The translations under genes were made by a program, and so were the position numbers. Below, piece by piece: positions 8,789 to 17,120 of a DNA stretch of 64,000 nt (positions within the stretch are counted from its first letter, which is position 1; every line of letters starts with the position of its first letter). Under the pieces are notes generated by a model. That model was not told the DNA's origin. It saw only the letters and a program-made list of their open reading frames with translations, and made no database searches. The stretch is from Methylocystis echinoides (GTDB taxonomy: Bacteria; Pseudomonadota; Alphaproteobacteria; Rhizobiales; Beijerinckiaceae), in assembly GCF_040687965.1 (NCBI RefSeq), contig NZ_CP156084.1:3658501-3722500 (forward strand). Direction: 5' to 3'.

Positions 8789-9750
8789 CACGCGCAACAG
8801 AACCGGAAGGAAAGGCGAAGAATCGTCCTTGGCGCCGGCATTACCTAATCAATCGGCGCGCTACGTGGCTCAACAGCGTCATGGCGGACTGGCTTCTCGG
8901 TGGCCCTGCAAAAGCAGTCGCCTATGCCTTCACGCTTCATTTCGACGAAAAGACCATGCGTTGCCAGGTCAACCAAACGGACCTTGGACGCGCCGCCGGC
9001 ATGCACCCCCGCAGGGTGCGAGATGCCATCACGCAGCTTGAGGCGAGAGGTTGGATCGAACGCAAGGACTGTGGCGTCCATGCTAACACCTATACGGCCA
9101 TCGAGCAGACCGGAGAAGTCGACGAGAAAGGGACGCCGCCCGTTGCCATTGATAGGCCGAAAGCGTCCTCACAAGAAAACCCGATTGATGGGCTGAAAGC
9201 GTCCTCACAAGAAGACAACCTGACAGAGCAAAAGTCAGAACTGACAAACGGAATGTCAGAAAATTCCCCGCCCTTTGTGGGGACGGTTCCGGTCGATTGT
9301 GAGGACGGTTCCGGTCGATTGTCGGGCCGGTTTCAGCCTAACCTATCAGTAGAACAGTATCACAGGGCCGGCGCGGCGGCGCCCTTGGGCGCGCCGCCGA
9401 CGCCGGACCATGAGTCTGTCAGTATTAATACTGGGATATCCGCAATCGCCGGCTCGAGCGCGCCTCAAAGGGCGCGCTCGCCGGCTCAGGATGATCTCCC
9501 TCCGCCGCCGCCGGCAAATCTGTTATTCCCCGGCGATGGTGATGAAGTCCTCATGGATGAACCAGAGTGTGTCGGAGATCCTCCAGCGCTCGACTTGGAA
9601 TGCCTCGAGGACATTGTGGACACCGAGGCGTCGAGAGAGAAGCCGAATGGATGGGACGAATACGCCGCAACCATCTACCCGACCCCAGAGCTTCGCACGC
9701 ATAAGCCCCGCAAAAGGCATCAGCGGGTTTTTGTGCCGGAGGAGCTATGA
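8785..9750 (+). CDS. Helix-turn-helix protein, probable element replication/initiator-type protein
   Basis: 321 residues. The first 110 or so form a winged-helix-like unit: FDEKTMRCQVNQTDLGRAAG, then MHPRRVRDAITQLEARGWIE, as in phage and plasmid proteins annotated as HTH replication proteins. The rest is low-complexity and acidic, contains a repeated KASSQE block near residues 130-145, and ends in a basic KPRKRHQRVF tail. The start overlaps the preceding stop (ATGA at 8785-8788). Replication is a guess from the fold and position; a transcription factor is equally possible. Confidence 0.6.
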   Translation: MTRATEPEGKAKNRPWRRHYLINRRATWLNSVMADWLLGGPAKAVAYAFTLHFDEKTMRCQVNQTDLGRAAGMHPRRVRDAITQLEARGWIERKDCGVHANTYTAIEQTGEVDEKGTPPVAIDRPKASSQENPIDGLKASSQEDNLTEQKSELTNGMSENSPPFVGTVPVDCEDGSGRLSGRFQPNLSVEQYHRAGAAAPLGAPPTPDHESVSINTGISAIAGSSAPQRARSPAQDDLPPPPPANLLFPGDGDEVLMDEPECVGDPPALDLECLEDIVDTEASREKPNGWDEYAATIYPTPELRTHKPRKRHQRVFVPEEL

Positions 9751-10052
9751 GCGCGCCCCTGCCACGCGACGCCCTCGCGCGCCTTGCGGCCGGCAAGGCG
9801 GATGCAGCGGACATCAAGGCGCTCGCTGCCGCAGCGCAGGCGAAAACGCTGCGTCTCGTCTATCCCAGAGGCGGCCGGAAGCAGATTGACGACTCCGCGG
9901 CGCTGGCTGAAGTCGCTGAGCACGTTCGAGAAGGGCTCTCGCCCCCGGCGGCGACGCGCCTCGTGGCGCGCGCCGCGCCCGGCCACAGCGTCGAAGCGAC
10001 GCAAAAGAGGCTCCGACGCAAGTTCAAAAAAACCAGGAACAAAACTAATTAA
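9747..10052 (+). CDS. Hypothetical element protein
   Basis: 101 residues, overlapping the previous stop by ATGA. Alanine-rich helices (ARLAAGKADAADIKALAAAA) are followed by a strongly basic C terminus (KRLRRKFKKTRNKTN), so nucleic-acid binding is plausible. No family recognised. Confidence 0.6.
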   Translation: MSAPLPRDALARLAAGKADAADIKALAAAAQAKTLRLVYPRGGRKQIDDSAALAEVAEHVREGLSPPAATRLVARAAPGHSVEATQKRLRRKFKKTRNKTN

Positions 10053-10113
10053 GTTCCTTGCGCGGCATTCGATCGTCGCGAATGCTCAGCCATCGCAACA
10101 GATCGAGGCGCAT

Positions 10114-10761
10114 ATGGCGATGAAGAACCTCCCCGACTTTAACGAAGCGACCGGCCCGCATTCTGCGCGCTATTTCAAGGCCGCGGCTTTGTCAAAACGA
10201 ATGCAGGAGCAGCGGAACAAACTGTTCGAGGAAGGTCAGGCGATCCGCAGGGAAAATCCTGGCACCTTCAGTCAAATGAACTATGAGTATGCGACGGTCA
10301 GGCCGCGCGAAATCAACGCTGCGGAGGCATTGGTCGCCGAGTTCGTTCGGCCCGAAGGCGAGGTGGCGCAGCCGGCGAGCGTTAATTCCGAAGCGTTGGC
10401 TCGAGGGCGAGAGATCGGCACGTCGACGCAGCAACTCGACGATGCGCTCCACCAGCTAGGCGAGAAGATGCTCGAGCTTCATGTCCGCAGCTGTAAAGAG
10501 TTTGTGCTCCTCCCGGAAGTCCAATCTGCCTATCGTCCGATCGGGGAGCGTATCTCCGTCGCCATCCTCGAGCTCGCCAGCGCCGTCGATGAGCATGATG
10601 CGTTCGTCGAAGCCCTGAGTAAGCGCGGGGTTCGTCACTTCTCATGGCTGGGGCCGATCGAGCGCCCATCCTGGAACACTATCCGCCGCATGCTTCGGAG
10701 CGCCGTTGAAGCCGGTCACATTACCAAGGACCAACTCGACAAGTGGAATGACAAGCAGTGA
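10114..10761 (+). CDS. Hypothetical element protein, mainly helical
   Basis: 215 residues from the ATG at 10114 (a second ATG at 10120 is possible). The frame is open much further upstream, but that part is a shadow of the preceding gene. It begins MAMKNLPDFNEATGPHSARY and is rich in charged helices (KRMQEQRNKLFEEGQAIRRE). Function unknown. Its TGA overlaps the GTG of the next gene. Confidence 0.55.
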   Translation: MAMKNLPDFNEATGPHSARYFKAAALSKRMQEQRNKLFEEGQAIRRENPGTFSQMNYEYATVRPREINAAEALVAEFVRPEGEVAQPASVNSEALARGREIGTSTQQLDDALHQLGEKMLELHVRSCKEFVLLPEVQSAYRPIGERISVAILELASAVDEHDAFVEALSKRGVRHFSWLGPIERPSWNTIRRMLRSAVEAGHITKDQLDKWNDKQ

Positions 10762-10958
10762 AGGTCAAAATCACACGGCCGCAGAGCGGCAATCCGTATA
10801 ACACCTCGAAGCGCGTCGCGCGTCCCGCCGCGGGTTTCGGTGGCGACGTCCTCGGCGTCACGGTCCCGGAGGAGCGCCGACAGGTCGATCGCCCCAAGGC
10901 GCGAGCGCCGCTGCCGCGCCCCGTAAAAAATCGACCATCTTTCCTTTGGGAGTGGTGA
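10758..10958 (+). CDS. Short basic hypothetical protein
   Basis: 66 residues from a GTG at 10758 that overlaps the previous TGA as GTGA. It is rich in Arg, Lys and Pro (MKVKITRPQSGNPYNTSKR; ending NRPSFLWEW). The coupling supports translation; no function can be assigned. Confidence 0.5.
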   Translation: MKVKITRPQSGNPYNTSKRVARPAAGFGGDVLGVTVPEERRQVDRPKARAPLPRPVKNRPSFLWEW

Positions 10959-10961
10959 CCA

Positions 10962-11168
10962 ATGCCAGGAAAATCAAAGCCTCCATTTCGCGCCAAGCGG
11001 AATGCACGCGGACACGAAACGCCGCGCATCATTCTTCCAGCGTTGACGCCCCGCGCTGCGGCAGCACGCGAGCGCGCCCTGGCCTTCCTTGCGGTCGGCG
11101 GCTTATCGCCGTTCCCCGATTTCAAGAACGTCCGGAACTCAGGGCGTGGATTTTGGTCGGGCCACTGA
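10962..11168 (+). CDS. Short hypothetical protein
   Basis: 68 residues, beginning MPGKSKPPFRAKRNARGHE, with GGGAG nine bases before the ATG and only 3 bases after the preceding stop. It is basic in the first third. No recognised family. Residues ALTPRAAAARERALAFLA form one probable helix. Confidence 0.5.
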   Translation: MPGKSKPPFRAKRNARGHETPRIILPALTPRAAAARERALAFLAVGGLSPFPDFKNVRNSGRGFWSGH

Positions 11169-11317
11169 TCGCGTGCCCCTTAGACCCCAGGGGAGGGTCA
11201 AAAGTCATACACCAAAGGGGTGCGTTACCGGCCAGGGTGTCACGCATGCGACCCACGCGCGCGCCGATGTCCAGAATTTTTCCTGTGTGACAGACAAGGC
11301 AAAGGAACTGCAAAACC

Positions 11318-11632
11318 TTGGCAAAAACCACGAAAGCACCTGCGCGCAAGCGGCGGCCACCTGCGTGCAACCCAGCGCGGACCTCGGCGCAGGCAGCCCG
11401 GACGTCAGTTGATCCTGTCGGCATCCTCGAGGAGATCGCCGGCAACAAGCGGTTGAAGCCGACTCCGAGGGTCGCAGCTGCCCGGGAGCTTTTGCGCTAT
11501 CGCCTCGCTCTCGCAGCGATAAAAGCTGCTCCAAAAGTCGAAGAGCGGGGGAGCAACAAGGACATCGATCGCCTGACCGACGACATCAATCGCCGGGCGC
11601 TCGAACTCCTCAACGCTAGAGGCAACGCATGA
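11318..11632 (+). CDS. Hypothetical protein with weak resemblance to small terminase-type proteins
   Basis: 104 residues from a TTG at 11318 with AAAGGA upstream. A basic N terminus (MAKTTKAPARKRRPPA) leads into DPVGILEEIAGNKRLK and PTPRVAAARELLRYRLA. That pattern recalls the helix pair of some phage small-terminase-like proteins, though the resemblance is weak and no large terminase is present. It overlaps the next gene by ATGA (11629-11632). Confidence 0.5.
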   Translation: MAKTTKAPARKRRPPACNPARTSAQAARTSVDPVGILEEIAGNKRLKPTPRVAAARELLRYRLALAAIKAAPKVEERGSNKDIDRLTDDINRRALELLNARGNA

Positions 11633-12033
11633 TCAAGGATGAATTCCCGAAGATTGGCGAGCATAAAGGCGTCGCGCTTCACGCATTCCAGAGCGAAGCG
11701 CGTCTAGCCGTCGTGCGGGGCGATATCGACGCTGTCGACGCGATGAGTGATTGGCAGGATCTGTGGCGCTTCGCCCAGGACCAGCGGCGCGCGCCAGAGG
11801 CGCGCATGTTTGCCGGAGCGAAGCTCCGCGTCATCCATGCCTTGGCCGCGGATGCGCGCGTCTCTCGGCCTGGATTTGATCTCGAACTTCTCGACGCGCT
11901 CACGTGTGCCCTCGATTCCGTAACCTGGGCTGACCCGGATCGTTACGGCCCCGATACAGACACCGACCATGACCGGCCACGGCGCGAAACGCCACTAGAA
12001 ATCGGGCCGAGATACGAACGCAGGAAGGGCTAA
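11629..12033 (+). CDS. Hypothetical element protein preceding the tape-measure gene
   Basis: 134 residues, beginning MIKDEFPKIGEHKGVALHAF. It is acidic in the middle and ends in an Arg-rich tail (PRYERRKG). It lies 4 bases before the tape-measure gene, where tailed phages usually encode a tail assembly chaperone, but I see no chaperone-like sequence or slippery frameshift signal. Unknown function. Confidence 0.55.
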   Translation: MIKDEFPKIGEHKGVALHAFQSEARLAVVRGDIDAVDAMSDWQDLWRFAQDQRRAPEARMFAGAKLRVIHALAADARVSRPGFDLELLDALTCALDSVTWADPDRYGPDTDTDHDRPRRETPLEIGPRYERRKG

Positions 12034-12037
12034 AGTA

Positions 12038-14419
12038 ATGGCAACCGAAAAGGTCGTCTCCGAAATCGAACTCCTTTTTCGCACGCAAAATGCGGATGGG
12101 GCGATCGCGTCGACCGAGAGGTTCACCAAGGCCCAGGAGAGCGCGGCGCGCTCGCTGAATACCGTCGCGCGCGCCCATGACGAAAATTACAAGCTGACGC
12201 AGGAGATCGTTAGGCAGGAACGCTTGCTCGAGCGCGCGCGCGCCCAGGGCTTGGAAAAGACGACCGCATATGCTGCGGCTGTCGAGCGCCTCGATGCGAT
12301 GCATCGCCGGCTCAATGGCGCAATGAACGACAATGCGAAGGCGACCGGGCTTGCGCGCCACGAGCTGATCAACCTCGGCCGCCAAGCGCAGGACGTCGCG
12401 GTCTCCCTTGCCGGCGGCCAGTCGCCTTTGACGGTTCTGGCTCAGCAGGGCTCCCAGGTTTTCGATGTGCTGTCATCGAGCAAGGCGGGGGTCGGCGGGG
12501 CGCTGAAAAGCCTCGGAGAGAACCTCCTCGGTCTCGTAACGCCGGGGCGCGTGGCGACCGGCGGCCTGCTCGCCGGCTTCGCGGCGCTCGAATATGGGAT
12601 TAGCCGAGCACAGAGCGCCCTTGCGGACCTGGGGCGGGCTCAGGAGACAAGCGGGGTTGGCGCGTCCCGCGTGCTAGCCGCGCGCGGGGTTGGCGCGGGC
12701 GTTGGGCTGGACAGCAAGGGGGTTCAAGGGGCGCTGGATCAGGCCAACCAGCAATTCGAGAAATTCAAGCTCGGGTCCGGCGAGGTCCGATCGGCGCTGG
12801 AAAAGATCGACGGGCGCTTCGTGCTGCTCGGGGAGCGCGCGAAGACCACGGGCGAGTTCATTGAATTTGTCGGGGAGAAAATCCGCGAGCTGTCCCGAGA
12901 AGAAGGGCTGGATCTCGCCAAGCGGCTGTTTGGCGATGACGCCGGCGCAAAGTTCTATGAGAGCTTGCGCAATGGCGAGCTGGCCATGAAGGCCCTGGAC
13001 GAGGCCGCGCAAAAGACCGGGGTTTCGTTCGCGGACGGTCCGGCGAAGGCCGCCCTGGATATGCAGCGCGAGATTGAGAGGGCGGCCGAGCTGTCCGATC
13101 AGAAGCTGTTCGCCGCGTTCGGGCGCTTGTCGAGCCCTCTGCAGGGCGTGTCGCTTCTCTGGCAAGAGATCAAGGGCGGGATTGCCGACGCGGCGATTGC
13201 GGCCACTGAGTTCTACAATGCGATCCGCGACGGCGGGAAGATGGCCGGGCCCGTCGCCGGCGCGCAGGGCCGCTCGATCGACCAGTATATGGCCGACAAT
13301 AATCTGAACGGGCCTGGCCTCCCCGAGTGGCGGCCTGGGTCGGTTGGAATGCCGGGCGTTCCGGTTGGGATGGGCGCGACGCAGCGCGCCTTCACGGCTT
13401 GGAATAACGACGGCCTGGGCCCGATGGAGCGGAAGAAGAAGCGCGGGTCGGGCCGCCATGCGAAGACAGACGAGGAGCGCGCGGCCGATAATTACGCCAA
13501 TGTGACGCGCGACCTCGAGCACCAATTGTCGCTGGCCCAGGCGATCGGCGACGCGAACGATGCCGTCGCCCTGAAGGTCAAAATTGAGAACGAGCAACAC
13601 AAGATCGGCGTCGCCGCGACCAAAGAGCAGAAGGACAACGTGGCCGCTCTTGTGACGAAGATCGATGAGGCCGAGAAAGCTCAAAAGAAGCTGAACGAAC
13701 AGGCGAAAGCCTTCAATGAGGCCTACAGCTCCGTAGCCGGTTCACTCTCCGGCGGCTTCAAGGAAATCTTGAAGGGCGGCAAGCCCGGCGACGTCTTGAA
13801 GAAGGGGCTCGACTTCGCCGGCGATAACATCCTCGACGCCGCGCTGACGGGCTCCGGGCCGTTCGCCAAGATCATGGGGACGGAAGGGAAAGACGGCGCC
13901 GTTGGCGGCATCTTCGGCGAGATCGTCAAGGCGCTCCATCTCGGCGCCGAGCGGAAGACGCAGACCATGAATGTCCAAGCTGCAAGCGTCAATGTCGTCG
14001 GCGGTGACGGCCTAGGCGACATTGGCAGCGGCATGGGGAAGGCCGTCAGCGGGGCCGCCGATTTCTTCTCGAAGTTATTGCCATTTGCGGACGGCGGCGT
14101 CATGACGTCGAGGGGGGCTCTGCCGCTCAACCGATATGCCGGCGGCGGCGTGGCGAACAAGCCGCAGCTAGCGTTGTTCGGGGAAGGCGCGGGCCCCGAG
14201 GCCTTCGTTCCGCTGCCCGACGGGCGCTCTATCCCGGTCTCGATGCAGGGCGGGCCGCAGAGCGGCGGCAATGTCTATATCTCCAATTATTCCGGCGCTG
14301 ATGTTCAGGCCGAGCAAAAACCTAATGGCGATTGGGAAATCATGATCGACCGGAAGATCGCGGAGAATAATGCGCGGCTCCCTTCGATGATGCGCGATCA
14401 CATGCGGAGAGAGGTTTGA
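12038..14419 (+). CDS. Phage tail tape-measure protein
   Basis: 793 residues. The N-terminal 120 residues are predicted coiled coil. LARHELINLGRQAQDVAVSL then SLAGGQSPLTVLAQQGSQVF is the signature of the lambda-H-like tape-measure domain (TMP_2 type). A glycine/alanine hydrophobic segment follows (GLLAGFAALEYGI). The C terminus has the FADGGVMTSRGALPLNRYAG / GGVANKPQLALFGEGAGPEA pattern typical of tape-measure ends. In phages this protein sets tail length and helps inject DNA. Here no tube, sheath or baseplate gene accompanies it. Confidence 0.87.
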   Translation: MATEKVVSEIELLFRTQNADGAIASTERFTKAQESAARSLNTVARAHDENYKLTQEIVRQERLLERARAQGLEKTTAYAAAVERLDAMHRRLNGAMNDNAKATGLARHELINLGRQAQDVAVSLAGGQSPLTVLAQQGSQVFDVLSSSKAGVGGALKSLGENLLGLVTPGRVATGGLLAGFAALEYGISRAQSALADLGRAQETSGVGASRVLAARGVGAGVGLDSKGVQGALDQANQQFEKFKLGSGEVRSALEKIDGRFVLLGERAKTTGEFIEFVGEKIRELSREEGLDLAKRLFGDDAGAKFYESLRNGELAMKALDEAAQKTGVSFADGPAKAALDMQREIERAAELSDQKLFAAFGRLSSPLQGVSLLWQEIKGGIADAAIAATEFYNAIRDGGKMAGPVAGAQGRSIDQYMADNNLNGPGLPEWRPGSVGMPGVPVGMGATQRAFTAWNNDGLGPMERKKKRGSGRHAKTDEERAADNYANVTRDLEHQLSLAQAIGDANDAVALKVKIENEQHKIGVAATKEQKDNVAALVTKIDEAEKAQKKLNEQAKAFNEAYSSVAGSLSGGFKEILKGGKPGDVLKKGLDFAGDNILDAALTGSGPFAKIMGTEGKDGAVGGIFGEIVKALHLGAERKTQTMNVQAASVNVVGGDGLGDIGSGMGKAVSGAADFFSKLLPFADGGVMTSRGALPLNRYAGGGVANKPQLALFGEGAGPEAFVPLPDGRSIPVSMQGGPQSGGNVYISNYSGADVQAEQKPNGDWEIMIDRKIAENNARLPSMMRDHMRREV

Positions 14420-14790
14420 GCGTTTGGCGCAACTGACCCCAAATTTGGACCCGAAGGATCCGAGGGGACGGGCGCCCAGCGCAAAGTCTGCCCGCTGAGC
14501 CTTCTCTTGCGCCACCGCGTCTCGCGGTATTTTTTCCTATAAGCCCGGCCTCCTGCTGGGACTAGGAACGCTCCGACCGTGGATGTATCGGCGGGGCGAT
14601 TTCATTTTTACTTCGTGAGTTCGTCAGCCGCTCGACACGCCTGGCAGATACAGTCTTCCAGTCGGGGTTTAGCGCCCTCGACGGAACCTCCTTCGGCCCC
14701 AGTGTATCGAGTTTGGGGCCGTTTTTTCGAGCCGAAAACACCTCGACGCCGCGGGACGCTTCTGGTGCCGGCGGGTCGGGCCCGCACTCC
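14420..14790. other. Gap after the tape-measure gene
   Basis: No convincing gene was found in this 370-base stretch. It contains the hairpin repeat at 14570-14598; beyond that nothing recognisable was seen. Open frames here lack a ribosome site and family-like sequence. Confidence 0.5.
14570..14598 (+). terminator. First copy of the hairpin repeat (degenerate terminator)
   Basis: A stem GCTCCG/CGGGGC plus CCG/CGG around the loop TGGATGTAT; the T-rich tail is interrupted (ATTTCATTTTT). Bases 14573-14598 are identical to 20273-20298, including loop and bulge. It may terminate the tape-measure transcript 150 bases downstream of its stop. Confidence 0.6.
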
Positions 14791-14916
14791 TCATGGTGAC
14801 TCGACTTGTATCGGATCGTCGTCAGGATCGAGCCGGTTGTTGCCGCCATTGATGACGAAAAGACCAGCCAAGACCAGGGCCCAGGTGAGCACGATTATGA
14901 GTACGTAGCGAGCCAT
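14791..14916 (-). CDS. Small single-pass membrane protein (41 aa)
   Basis: A 41-residue frame on the minus strand, MARYVLIIVLTWALVLAGLF followed by a polar acidic tail ending DPIQVESP. GAGGACCGGGAGGGG directly precedes the ATG. One N-terminal transmembrane helix with a short cytoplasmic or periplasmic tail is clear. It is opposite to the neighbouring tape-measure gene. Small membrane proteins are common in temperate phage control regions, but no function is claimed. Confidence 0.5.
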   Translation of the reverse strand: MARYVLIIVLTWALVLAGLFVINGGNNRLDPDDDPIQVESP

Positions 14917-15420
14917 CCCCTCCCGGTCCTCGCGTTGAGTGCATCCGCCCCGAAAGAGCCCCGGCTGGGGCTAGCAACCGAGGCTCTGCCGCAAGCCTGG
15001 AGTGGTAGGGGTCACGCCAGCGGCCCCTCTTCTTACACGCCTCAGCTTGCCGTGGTGTTTCTCGACCTTTTCAGAAGACTAGGGGACGCTTGCCAAGCTC
15101 GCTTCACGCGATAACTCATAAAGAGCGCGGCAATCTTGCCTTTGGCCGCGCCACCTGCCGGGCTAAAAGCAGGGGTACGACTGGCGGCCGGGTTCCCCGC
15201 AACACTCTGACCGCCAGTCTAGCTGTGAGATTCCGCCCACGCCAACCGTGGTCCCCGCGACCGCTGAAGCCCCCGTGCGCAAGAGCGTAGAATCCACAAT
15301 AGCGCAAAGTCGTTGAGAGCGTACCGTTGAACGGTCCGTGCCTACGGATATCGGCCGACGGTCCGAACCTATATTGCAGGCTCCGGACCGTCGGCCGATT
15401 TGCTCTTGAGGCTCCGGCCC
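14917..15420. other. 500-base gap containing a large palindrome
   Basis: No gene I can support. Open frames on both strands lack ribosome sites and look like composition artefacts. The one clear structure is the 16-base inverted repeat at 15350-15399, listed separately. Confidence 0.45.
15350..15399. repeat. Perfect 16-base inverted repeat
   Basis: ATCGGCCGACGGTCCG at 15350-15365 is exactly inverted at 15384-15399 (CGGACCGTCGGCCGAT) with an 18-base AT-rich spacer. An additional ACGGTCCG lies just upstream at about 15331-15338. There is no T-run. It follows the stop of the 60-residue minus-strand gene. Candidate roles are a recombination or replication site, a protein-binding palindrome, or an RNA stem. 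Confidence 0.75.
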
Positions 15421-15603
15421 TCAGTCTTCCTCCCTGTTCCTCGCCGCGTATGCCTCGATCAGCTCAGCGACGTCGGGAAGAAGTTCCTTCGTGCCCTTCT
15501 TGAAAAGCCCTGGCAAATGGCCCGACCGGATCATCGCGTGTCTTTTTTCTCTCGCCTTCCTTGCAAGACGGAAAGCTTCACTTTCGTGGCGTCTCTTCTG
15601 CAT
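15421..15603 (-). CDS. Small basic hypothetical protein (60 aa)
   Basis: MQKRRHESEAFRLARKAREK is followed by a KKGTKELLPDVAELIEAYAA helix. The protein has an amphipathic, coding-like pattern unlike the opposite strand. The ribosome site is weak (AAAGACG). It is divergent from the gene at 15718. Unknown function; existence moderately supported. Confidence 0.45.
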   Translation of the reverse strand: MQKRRHESEAFRLARKAREKRHAMIRSGHLPGLFKKGTKELLPDVAELIEAYAARNREED

Positions 15604-15717
15604 TCGTCTTTAGATAGGGCTCAGTCGCCCCGCCGCTCAAAAACAAATTGTGCGATGCGGGAACTACGTAAAGCGACTTTGGTTTTGCTCCAGGAGGAGG
15701 TTGCTTGGGGAAGTAAA

Positions 15718-15918
15718 ATGCAGTCTTTCAAGGACGAGGACAGCGAAGCACGCGAGGCGTTGCTAGTCATGCAAAGCCTTGGCGACGCGGTACGTCTTTC
15801 GAATACAGTTCATGAGCTACTGCCGCGGGATATGGCATTGCTTCTTCTACGTCTCGCTTTGGCGCAATTTCTACGCGACGCGGCCGAGCAGGTAGCGAAC
15901 GAAGCTGGCCCTGAGTAA
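15718..15918 (+). CDS. Small helical hypothetical protein (66 aa)
   Basis: From the ATG at 15718 with GGGGAAG upstream, starting MQSFKDEDSEAREALLVMQS, then two leucine-rich helices (LPRDMALLLLRLALAQFL). A longer start at 15655 would add 21 residues. The frame further upstream overlaps the opposite-strand gene and is probably not translated. Unknown function. Confidence 0.5.
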   Translation: MQSFKDEDSEAREALLVMQSLGDAVRLSNTVHELLPRDMALLLLRLALAQFLRDAAEQVANEAGPE

Positions 15919-15982
15919 TTACTCTGCCGAGTGGCGCGGGCCGGCGCCATTGAAGGGTGTCATCCTCCATTGGGCTCCTTCT

Positions 15983-16186
15983 TCAACCGACCCCCGCCTT
16001 GCTCCCATTGGACGGAACAACGCCTGCGGCTTCGCGCGCCCGTTCATAATTTGTGGCGATGCGCATAAGGATCGCGGCGGCGAGCAAACCATCATCGCCA
16101 AGATTCATGCCGGCCAGGCGCTCAGCGGTTTCCTTAAGCCTTTCGGCGGTCTCCGCCGTCAACTTCATTTCGACTGTCAGTTTCAC
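15983..16186 (-). CDS. Small hypothetical protein of the repressor operon (67 aa)
   Basis: The GTG start at 16186 has AGGAG eight bases upstream. The sequence MKLTVEMKLTAETAERLKET, then LAAAILMRIATNYERAREAA, suggests a short helical protein. Ribbon-helix-helix-like spacing in the first 20 residues is possible but unproven. It is the last gene of the leftward group headed by the XRE gene at 16808-17119. Confidence 0.55.
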   Translation of the reverse strand: MKLTVEMKLTAETAERLKETAERLAGMNLGDDGLLAAAILMRIATNYERAREAAGVVPSNGSKAGVG

Positions 16187-16236
16187 TGCCGCTGCTCCTC
16201 GAACCCGGTCGCCTTACGGCCCGCGCACTCGCCGCA

Positions 16237-16461
16237 TCACTGGCGTTTCTTAAGGCAGACGCAGAGCTCTCCGTTGTCGTCCCGGAATTCAACGCCGGCC
16301 GCCTCAAGGGCGACTTCGATAGTCGCTACCAAGCATTCATCAACCGAACGTCCGTTTTCGAATTCCTGAATGGTAGAAAGGCTTAGGTCGGCCATGTCGG
16401 CCAAATGCTCTTGGGTCAATCCAAGGAGCTCTCTGGCCGCGCGCGATTGTGCTGGTATCAT
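16237..16461 (-). CDS. XRE-family helix-turn-helix regulator (short)
   Basis: 74 residues. ARELLGLTQEHLADMADLSL, then STIQEFENGRSV, is a textbook XRE/cro-cI helix-turn-helix, followed by a short C-terminal part (VALEAAGVEFRDDNGEL). GAGGGGAAAG precedes the ATG. It is transcribed with a second XRE gene, a two-repressor arrangement typical of temperate elements. Confidence 0.8.
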   Translation of the reverse strand: MIPAQSRAARELLGLTQEHLADMADLSLSTIQEFENGRSVDECLVATIEVALEAAGVEFRDDNGELCVCLKKRQ

Positions 16462-16505
16462 CTTTCCCCTCTTCGCATTTCGTCGCTGCCCGCGCGCCTC
16501 TACCG

Positions 16506-16790
16506 CTAACCCGCATCCATTACTGGGCGCTTATCTGGCGGGAAATGCTGGCCGGGGTCGTCGATCCAGAGGACCGTGAGCCCTGCATGCTCAGCATAGG
16601 CGAGCGCCTGCAGGAATGCCTTCTCGACCGGCATACGTTCAGAGAAGGCGTCGGGGTGTGCACTCTGGCCGAAGACCTCAACCGCGATGCGAGCGAACAC
16701 ATGCGGCTCGACATCGGCGTCGTGGCGCACATGCACGGCAAGGATCGGCCCATTCGGAAGGGCGCTGCGGTGCTCGACTATTCTGACCAT
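16506..16790 (-). CDS. Hypothetical protein between the two XRE regulators
   Basis: 94 residues, MVRIVEHRSALPNGPILAVH onward, with a strong AGGAGG before the ATG. It mixes beta-like and helical stretches (FLQALAYAEHAGLTVLWIDD) and ends DKRPVMDAG. No family recognised. It lies 17 bases after the upstream XRE gene, so it is probably cotranscribed. Confidence 0.6.
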   Translation of the reverse strand: MVRIVEHRSALPNGPILAVHVRHDADVEPHVFARIAVEVFGQSAHPDAFSERMPVEKAFLQALAYAEHAGLTVLWIDDPGQHFPPDKRPVMDAG

Positions 16791-16807
16791 GCGCGCCTCC
16801 TGTCGGC

Positions 16808-17119
16808 CTACTCGTCGTTCTCGGCGTTGAGCTCGTCGAGCGGGATCGTCGTCGGGGCTGCGTTGTCCTGACGGGCCTTCCTTAGCCGCACGCCCGGCCC
16901 TTCCCCGTTTTCATCCACAAAGATCACGCCGGCGGCCTCCAGGGCGGCGCGGATGGCGGCCAGGTTGTTGGCATACCCGGGGGCGGGACCAACCGCCGCC
17001 TCTATACGCTTCAGCGTCGGGGTGGAGATATTCGCTCTTTCGGCCAGCTCCGGCTGCGTCATGCCGACAAGCGTTCTGGCCGCTGCTATTTGCCGTCCCG
17101 TGAGCCTCGCCTTATTCAT
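16808..17119 (-). CDS. XRE-family regulator, probable master repressor of the element
   Basis: 103 residues. LTGRQIAAARTLVGMTQPEL, then AERANISTPTLKRIEAAVG, forms the DNA-binding domain; the C terminus is acidic. The frame is open to 17539, but the upstream portion is a shadow; the ATG at 17119 gives the natural start MNKARLTG. Two copies of CGTATTGAC stand between it and the divergent rightward genes. First gene of the leftward group. Confidence 0.82.
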   Translation of the reverse strand: MNKARLTGRQIAAARTLVGMTQPELAERANISTPTLKRIEAAVGPAPGYANNLAAIRAALEAAGVIFVDENGEGPGVRLRKARQDNAAPTTIPLDELNAENDE

Positions 17120-17120
17120 T

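Noticed and set aside
9121-9230. Repeat of KASSQE-coding sequence as a CRISPR or tandem-repeat array
   Set aside because: Only two short imperfect copies inside a coding frame; no array structure.
11629-12038. Tail-assembly-chaperone frameshift upstream of the tape-measure gene
   Set aside because: No slippery sequence or overlapping frame of the usual type was seen before the tape-measure start.
14917-15349. Open frames of 60 to 110 residues on both strands of the gap
   Set aside because: Rich in Arg, Pro and Ser, with no ribosome sites and no conserved pattern; likely chance frames.
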